Source: Pleurodeles waltl
Lineage: Eukaryota > Chordata > Amphibia > Caudata > Salamandridae
DNA: 64,000 nt
NCBI RefSeq assembly: GCF_031143425.1
Contig: NC_090446.1
Location: 657,159,717-657,223,716 of the forward strand
Direction: 5' to 3'
The translations under genes were made by a program, and so were the position numbers. Positions 57,479-64,000 of the stretch are shown one piece after another; position 1 is the stretch's first letter, and each line of letters opens with the position of its first letter. Below the pieces are notes generated by a model. It had not been told where the DNA came from. It made no database searches and worked only from the letters and a program-made list of their open reading frames with translations.

Positions 57479-58013
57479 GGTGTGTTTTGTGAGTGGTGTG
57501 TTGTGTAGATCTGGGTGAAGTTGCTGTTGTGTGGTTGGGTGAGTGATTAGTGTGTTGTGCCGTTCAGTGTCTGCTTGTGGAGTTCTCAATCTCAGTTGTT
57601 CTAGTGGCGATGCAAAGGATTGTGGGGTATGTCTGTGAGTGTTTTATAGTGTTGTGAATGTGTGTCAGGTGTGTGGGTTTCAAACTGTGTGCAATTCTTA
57701 CTGTTGGGTTCCATTGGTGGCCGTGGCGGTCTGTACCGCCAATGGTCGTTCAACTTCCACTGACCACGGCGGTGATTTGTGCATCATTATTTGGAGGGCA
57801 GGGAGTTTGTGTGCTCTGCCGCGGCTGGGTGGGATGTCCTGCTTTTTCACCGACAAGGTCCTGGTGGTGACTGGAGACAGGGAAATTTTTGGCGGATTCT
57901 GATTTTTGCATCTTTATATGGCGGGTTTCTTTTCACCGCCAATGGTGGGTTTCTGTTCATCGTCGCCATGACGGAGAAAGGTGTTTACCGCCATGTTCAT
58001 AATGACCCCCTAT

Positions 58014-59087
58014 CTGTGCCTGGAACCTCCAATACAAGGTTTGGGCAGAAGGATGCAACCCTGACATCTGCTGTTCTATAAAGTGCATTATACCTACCTT
58101 CTGTGTGGCACATGCACAGGCTGCACCAGGGAAAAGCCCAGGCCAAGAGAGGACATGTCTTTGCCCATCAGCAGTCAGCTGGATGAGCCCCCTCTCATGG
58201 CTTTGTGTCCGCTGGCCCTTTGTTAAAGTGATCCTCTATTGCGTGAGGCCAGGTGGAGATCCGATCCCCAGTCTGACATATGTTTCAAGGCCTTGCCATT
58301 GTCTTGCTTAGCCTTGTTTTACTGGGGTTTGCGTGCCTTCATCTTGACTGGGTCTGTACCACCTGGTGTCTGATTGGCCCAAAGCGGAAAAGGGAACTAA
58401 GCCCTAACATGGGCAAGCGTAAGTTGGAGCCATCCAATTCAACTAAAGCCAAAGATTCCACTTTGGATGGGTATATTGAGCAGACAGTAAGAGTCATTGA
58501 CAAAGAAACAGGGTGGTGGCTGTCACTTGATGTCAATAGACTCAATCCACACTTACTTCCTACCCACACTTATTTATCTACACCTAATCGAGGGGCCCAG
58601 AGCCGTAGTACTGAAGGCATTTTAATTAACAGTAAACTCCCCTAGCCCATTTTTCGCTAGCAGCAATAATTTTGCCTCCTGTGGTTGGTTCACCTCTTGC
58701 AAAGCGAGGGAAACAGTCAAGATTAAGGGATACCATGACTGACTCTCTGGGTCTGGATTCCTGTGACACTCCTCACTCCTCCAACCTCCCCTAACAGATT
58801 ATGATGCTAATGGCCTCCTTACTTAGAAGTCTGATGCTTTTAAATCTATTTTATTCACTAGGGAGTGGTTCCATGCGTGTCTGCCATTGAAGGCAAGCTG
58901 TCTGAGGTCAAGAGGTTTGGAGGCAAAGCAAGCAGAAGAGAAAAACCCAATCCCACCTTTGCTACTATGGCCATTCAAGCTACAGATCCTATAAACAAGC
59001 GCAAGGCCTCCTCGCATTCTCATAAGCTCTCTCGCCAAATGCAGCCTGGAACTCTAGCCAAGGTGTCATCAACTTATCACCGCACTG
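58014..59087. other. Unassigned DNA with weak open stretches
   Basis: A plus-strand stretch near 58410-58500 (MGKRKLEPSNSTKAKDSTLD) looks a little like the start of an L1-type ORF1, but later frames are broken and match nothing. No other feature. Confidence 0.35.
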
Positions 59088-59236
59088 AGGACCTGATTTA
59101 CAAGACCCTAGAGCCCCTTGCGCCACCAGAGCATCGTTTTTTTTATGCTCTGGTGGTGCAGTGTGCCGGCCCATATTTACATTGCCATGCAAAGTCACCT
59201 TGAGAAGCTTTTCATGGCCTTGTAAATATGACCCCC
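59088..59236. mobile_element. Short Harbinger-type MITE fragment
   Basis: GACCTGATTTACAAG at the left and, read from the right, GGGGGTCATATTTACAAG pair loosely. An internal hairpin (CACCAGAGCAT with ATGCTCTGGTG) lies near 59126-59157. No clear TSD, so the borders are approximate. Confidence 0.45.
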
Positions 59237-60026
59237 TTTCACGCAGAACTCAGCATGAAAGTGGCATTCCATGGGTGTTGCTGTTGGTGTTACCACGCAA
59301 CAACCATGGAACCTGAAGGAAACTGATGCATTCCCAGGTTTACAAGACTGGGAACACGTCAGATTCTTACGCCACCAAAGGGTGGTGATAAAGTGGCACA
59401 ACGGGGAGAAACAATGTTTATTTTGAGCCAGTCATTTCCAGTGCTGGGCACCGGCACTTGTTTAAGAGGGCCAGCACTTATTTTTCTGCCTCAAGCATTT
59501 ACTGCAAGCAAAAGACACATATGGGAGAGTTGGAGGAAGAGAAAAGCGAAAAATAAAAATTGTCACAAAGGGAGAAAGCAGAAAGCTGCAAGAGTGAGCT
59601 GAAGGGAAGAAAGTGGTTGCAAATGAATTAAAGAGGCCTGAGATGGTTTAGGATTATGCTGCCTTAGTGTTCCGTGCTTGCACATTGAATTGCAGCAGAC
59701 ACATGTTTTAGAGGCGAGCTTTGGGCACCAGCACATTTTTATTTACAAATTAAGCACTGGGGAGAAATAAAATTATTTCTCCCCGTTTTTTCCTCTTTCT
59801 ATCTGTGCTGCATTCTCAGCAAACTCTGGCGCACTTTGATTTTTTTGTAGGTTTTACTGTAGCTATACCAGTAGGTTTTTAATCCATCTTCTTAAAGGTG
59901 CCTCGGTGTCCAGACATACCCCAGCACTGTCTTTTTTGCAGATGCTTCCCGTGTCTGAGGTATGTGTAGGTTTCTTAAATCTGTCCTTTGGTGCAGTTTT
60001 AGCTCATAATGTTTTTACTTCAGTGA
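59237..60026. other. Unassigned DNA with possible hAT-like ends
   Basis: CAGTGCTGGGCACCGGCAC near 59440 and, inverted, CAGTGCTTAATTTGTAAATA near 59738-59757 could be the ends of a small hAT-like element, but no TSD supports it. A perfect palindrome with 12 bp arms (GGGGAGAAATAA) lies at 59759-59784. No gene. Confidence 0.4.
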
Positions 60027-60114
60027 GACGTTGTAGGAAAGTAGCCTCTTTCTAGCCTTGTTACCCCCACTTTTGGCCTGTTTGTGAGTATATGTCAGGG
60101 TGTTTTCACTGTCT

Positions 60115-60310
60115 GACTGGGATCCTGCTAGCCAGGGCCCAGTGCTCATAGTGAAAACCCTATGTTGTAAGTGTGTTTGTTATGTGTCACTGGGAGCCTG
60201 CTAGCCAGGACCCCAGTGCTCATAAGTTTGTGGCCTGTATGTGTTCCCTGTGTGGTGACTAACTGTCTCACTGAGGCTCTGCTAACCAGAACCTTAGTGG
60301 TTATGCTCTC
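60115..60310 (+). repeat. Three ~70 bp tandem units in the solo LTR
   Basis: CTGGGATCCTGCTAGCCAGG, CTGGGAGCCTGCTAGCCAGG and CTGAGGCTCTGCTAACCAGA mark three successive units, each followed by CCC(C)AGTGCTCATA or a variant (AACCTTAGTGGTTATG). The third is the most diverged. Confidence 0.8.
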
Positions 60311-60798
60311 TCTGCTTTCCAAATTTGTCACTACAGGCTAGTGACTAAATTTACCAATTCACATTGGCATACTGGTACACCCATATAATTCCCTTGTATA
60401 TGGTACTGAGGTACCCAGGGTATTGGGGTTCCAGGAGATCCCTATGGGCTGCAGCATTTCTTTTGCCACCCATAGGGAGCTCTGACAATTCTTACACAGG
60501 CCTGCCACTGCAGCCTGAGTGAAATAACATCCACGTTATTTTACAGCCATTTGCCACTGCACATAAGTAACTTATAAGTCACCTATATGTCTAACCTTCA
60601 CCTGGAGAAGGTTGGGTGAAAAGTTACTTAGTGTGTGGGCACCCTGGCACTAGCCAAGGTGCTCCCACATCGTTCAGGGCAAATTCCCCGGACTTTGTGA
60701 GTGCAGGGACACCATTACACATGTGCACTATTCATAGGTCACTACCTATGTATAGCTTCACAATGGTAACTCCGAACATGGCCATGTAACATGTCTAA

Positions 60799-60856
60799 GA
60801 TCATGGAATTGTCATCCCAATACCATTCTGGTATTGGGGGGGACAATTCCATGATC
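60799..60856. repeat. Long hairpin in the solo LTR
   Basis: GATCATGGAATTGTC + CCCAATACC pairs with GGTATTGGG + GACAATTCCATGATC around ATTCT. The arms are about 24 bp with one small bulge. Confidence 0.85.
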
Positions 60857-62832
60857 CCCTGGGTCTCTGGCACAGAACCCGGGTACTGCCAAACTGCCTT
60901 TCTGGGGTCTCCACTGCAGCTGCTGCCTCTGCCAACCCCTCAGACAGGTTTTTGCCCTTCTGGGGTCCAGGCAGCCCTGGCCCAGGAAGGCAGAACAAAG
61001 GATTCCCTCTCCCTTTGGAAATAGGTGTGAAGGACTGGGAAGGAGTAGCCTCCCCCAGCCTCTGGAAATGCTTTGATGGGCACAGATGGTGCCCATCTCT
61101 GCATAAGCCAGTCTACACCAGTTCAGGGATGACCCAGCCCTGCTCTGGCGTGAAACTGGACAAAGGAAAGGGGAGTGACCACTCTCCTGACCAGTACCTC
61201 CCAGGAGAGGTGCCCAGAGCTCCTCCAGTGTGTCCCAGACCTCTGCCATCTTGGAAACAGAGGTGTTGGGGGCACACTGGACTGCTCTGAGTGGCCAGTG
61301 CCAGCAGGTGATGTCAGAGGCTCCTTCTGATAGGCTCTTACCTCTCTTGGTAGCCAATCCTCCTTCCTTGGTAGCCAAACCTCCTTTTCAGTCTATTTAG
61401 GGTCTCTGCTTTGGGGAATTGTTTAGATAACGAATGCAAGAGCTCATCAAAGTTCCTCTGCATCTCCCTCCTCAGCTTCTACCAAAGGATCGACCGCTGA
61501 CTGCTCAGGACACCTGCAAAACTGCAACAAAGTACCAAGACGACTAACAGCAACATTGTAGCGCCTAATCCTGCCGGCTTTCTCGAATGTTTCCAGGTGT
61601 GCATGGTCTGGGAGTAGCCTGCCTTCACCCTGCACCAGAAGCTCTGAAGAAATCTCCCGTGGGTCGACAGAATCTTCCCCCTGCTAACGCTGGCACCAAA
61701 AGACTGCAACACTGGTCCTCTGGGTCCCCTCTCATCCTGACCAGCGTGGTCCCTGGAACACAGCAACTCTGTCCAAGTGACTCCCACAGTCCAGTGACTC
61801 TTCAGTCCAAGTTTGGTGGAGGTAAGTCCTTGCCTCCCCACGCTAGACTGCAAAGCTGTGTACCGAGGATTTGCAGCTGCTCCGGCTCCTGTGCACTCTT
61901 CCAGGATTTCCTTTGTGCACATCCAAGCCTGGGTCCCCGGCACTCCACCCTGCAGTGCACAACCTTCTGAGTTGTCCTCTGGCGTCGTGGGACTCCCTTT
62001 TGTGACTTCGCATGGACTCCGGTTCACTTTTCTTCTAAGTGCCTGTTAGGGTACTTCTGCGGGTGCTGCCTGCTTTTGTGAGGGCTCTCTGAGTTGCTGG
62101 GTGCCCTCTCTGTGTCCTCCTTCAAAAGGCGACATTCTGGTCCCTCCTGGGCCACAGCAGCATCCAAAAACCTTTACCATGACCCTTGCAGCTAGCAAGG
62201 CCTGTTTGCAGTCTTTCTGCGTGGGAACACCTCTGAAAGTTTCATTGTGACGTGGGACATCCGTCTTCCAAAGGAGAAGTCCCTAGTCCTCTTCTTTCTT
62301 GCAGAACTCCAAGCTTCTTCCAACCAGTGGCAGCTTCCTTGCACCCTCAGCTGGCATTTCCTTGGCTCCTGCCCACCCTCGACACTGTCGCGACTATTGG
62401 ACTTGGTCCCCTTGTCTTACAGGTACTCAGGTCCGGAAATCCACTGTTGTTGCATTGCTGGTGTTTGTTCTTCCTGCAGAATCCCCCTATCACGACTTCT
62501 GTGCTCTCTGGGGGTAGTAGGTGCACTTTACACCTACTTTTCAGGGTCTTGGGGTAGGGTATTTTTCTAACCCTCACTGTCTTCTTACAGTCCCAGCGAC
62601 CCACATAGGTTTGGGGTCCATTCGTGGTTCGCATTCCACTTTTGGAGTATTTGGTTTGTGTTGCCCCTATACCTATGTGCTCCTATTGCAACCTATTGTA
62701 ATTCTACACTGTTTGCATTACTTTTCTTGCTATTACTTACCTAATTTTGGTTTGTGTACATATAACTTGTATATATATCTTATCCTCTTACTGAGGGTAC
62801 TCACTGAGATACTTTTGGCATATTGTCATAAA

Positions 62833-62838
62833 AATAAA
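62833..62838 (+). terminator. Poly(A) signal in the solo LTR
   Basis: AATAAA followed by GTATCTTTATTTTTATTAAC, T-rich as expected downstream of a polyadenylation signal. Confidence 0.6.
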
Positions 62839-63083
62839 GTATCTTTATTTTTATTAACTCTGTGTATTGTGTTTTCTTATGGTATTGTGCATATGATATA
62901 AGTGGAATAGTAGGAGCTTTACATGTCTCCTAGTTCAGCCTAAGCAGCTTTGCCATAGCTACCTCCTATCAGTCTAAGCTGCTAGAAACACCTCTTCTCC
63001 ACTAATAAGGGGTAACTGGACCTGGCACAAGGTGTAAGTACCTCCGGTACCCACTACAAGCCAGGCCAGCCTCCTACAGACGT

Positions 63084-64000
63084 TGTATATTTTGATTATT
63101 TTCTGGGTGACCCTGAACACCCTGTTAATTTAGCAGACTAATTTGTGGTTTTCATTGTCAGGTTATTTGTTGAGTGAGCCCCCCTATTTGCACGTGTATG
63201 TATTACCTTGTAATTGCACTGTACTATGTTGCGTGGTTATCTGTAGAGTTCTTTTTGTTGAAACTGTTTTAAACTGATTTTTTAACTGAATAAAGTAATG
63301 ATTGATTGAATTGAGTGTACCCCTGAGGTCAAAATTCTTCTAGAAAACCCACATTTAACAATCGTGAAAAACGGGAGTTTAGGAAAACAAATTATTTTGC
63401 AGGGTTTGTGGGAATTTGGGCTGAGTTTGCTTGAAACTTAAACTCGAGGAAATGTGCGTCGATGCACTGAAGCACTTGCCTTGCTCCTTCATAAAATTGT
63501 TTTGGCGCAGCCACCCCAGTACCACAAAACACAGCGCTAGGGTAACAAAAAGAACAGGATGGTAATGGTATGTCTGTAGTGGTAAGAGTGGGGATTCGAG
63601 ATGACAATGGAGTTGGAGATAAATTGCCCTTATTTCGAGGGGTCGTCTAAAATGACGGACTACCATGAATAACACTTGTAAACCTACCAGAAACATAATG
63701 CAGAAGCCTTTGAGTTTTAACAGTTCAAACAGGCCGGCTCCCCTGATCAACAAGCACTGGCAAAAGTAATAAGTTTGGTGCTTGCCACAAGCCTTTTGGC
63801 AATTTTTGTTTTGTTTTATCTTGGCTTTTCCAAATACAATTTAAAAAAGTTATTGGCTAAAGGCAAACGTTGATTTGGTCTCAAAAAGCACACATTGCTA
63901 TATTACTCTCAGGCACAGTAGGAATATACTCTGTGTGTGGAAGTGCTCCTTGTGAAAGGGTAGCATGCCATAACTCACAGGAAAGTCAGCCAGTGGCTGA
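63084..64000. other. Unassigned non-coding DNA
   Basis: No gene or element recognised. Confidence 0.5.

Larger units (their letters stand above)
50341..58010 (+). mobile_element. 7.67 kb Harbinger-type transposon with three genes
   Basis: The left end reads GGCCCTCGTTATGAATGAGG. The right end, read inward, is GGGGGTCATTATGAACATGG. TAT flanks both sides (50338-50340 and 58011-58013). Inside are a plus-strand DDE transposase (54289-55410) and two minus-strand genes with Myb/SANT-like N-termini, one on each side of it (53751 to 51149, and 57478 to 55902). All three carry frameshifts but keep most of their sequence, so decay is moderate. The usual Harbinger element has one transposase and one Myb-like gene. 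Confidence 0.85.
60032..63078 (+). mobile_element. 3.05 kb solo LTR of a long-LTR retroelement
   Basis: It starts TGTAGGA and ends TCCTACA (7 bp terminal inverted repeat) with GACGT on both sides (60027-60031 and 63079-63083). AATAAA at 62833-62838 lies about 240 bp before the end. The content (GCCTGCCACTGCAGCCTGA, GCACTAGCC, GTGGACC-like blocks) resembles that of the gypsy LTRs at 11609 and 26230 in style but not in clear alignment, so the family is unknown. No coding sequence remains. Confidence 0.9.

Noticed and set aside
58100..59200. L1 ORF1-like or gag-like frame on the plus strand
   Set aside because: Only the first few residues look suggestive. Multiple stops and no domain follow.
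61479..62570. Frames of 100-180 codons in the solo LTR
   Set aside because: They lie inside a sequence bounded by LTR ends and a TSD, on both strands, and match no gag, pol or env motif.

Overview
The window looks like intergenic DNA from a very large, repeat-rich vertebrate genome. I infer a salamander, most likely a newt-type urodele. The reasons are the mix of long-LTR Ty3/gypsy elements (a Gmr1-like one and a chromodomain one), an endogenous retrovirus with open pol and env frames, an L1 fragment, and many PIF/Harbinger DNA transposons with foldback derivatives, many nested in each other. I see no host protein-coding gene, tRNA, rRNA or CRISPR array. The species call is inference; the element calls rest on motifs, terminal repeats and target-site duplications (TSDs) visible in the sequence.

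Layout. 1-8348: 3' two-thirds of an endogenous retrovirus (gag end/protease/RT/RNase H/integrase in one open frame, an env frame, then a probable ~1.6 kb 3' LTR). 8349-11608: unassigned DNA with a GTGAGTGG-type minisatellite and a MIR-like SINE. 11609-13761: 2.15 kb solo LTR with TSD CCAAC. 13850-15770: minus-strand L1 fragment (ORF1 and the first codons of ORF2). 17330-18130: degenerate ~70 bp tandem repeat. 18922-19551: very GC-rich multi-hairpin foldback element with TSD ACT. 20507-37159: an old Harbinger transposon (TSD ATA) split by a decayed Gmr1-like gypsy element at 26230-35160. 38858-44609: a young chromodomain gypsy element on the minus strand with near-identical LTRs and TSD CTTGC. 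45701-46199: a 249 bp tandem duplication. 47093-47761: a second multi-hairpin foldback element (TSD TTA). 48391-49419: two tandem Harbinger MITEs sharing an ATA between them. 50341-58010: a 7.7 kb Harbinger-type element (TSD TAT) with a transposase and two separate Myb/SANT-like genes. 60032-63078: a 3.05 kb solo LTR (TSD GACGT). The rest is unassigned.

How the parts work together. The retrovirus supplies its own protease, polymerase, integrase and envelope, and both visible frames are uninterrupted, so it is young. The chromodomain element has a complete pol frame and nearly identical LTRs, but its gag is frameshifted and probably internally deleted, so it likely moved with gag supplied in trans. 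The Gmr1-like element has integrase upstream of reverse transcriptase, the reverse of ordinary gypsy order, and a SCAN-like capsid segment. The Harbinger elements encode a two-exon DDE transposase and Myb-like DNA-binding partners; the short foldback elements have related ends and were probably mobilised in trans.

The most interesting items are the Harbinger element with two Myb-like genes flanking the transposase, the Gmr1-like element with its SAP-like/SCAN-like gag, the ~270-residue charged extension of the retroviral pol, and the multi-hairpin foldback elements.
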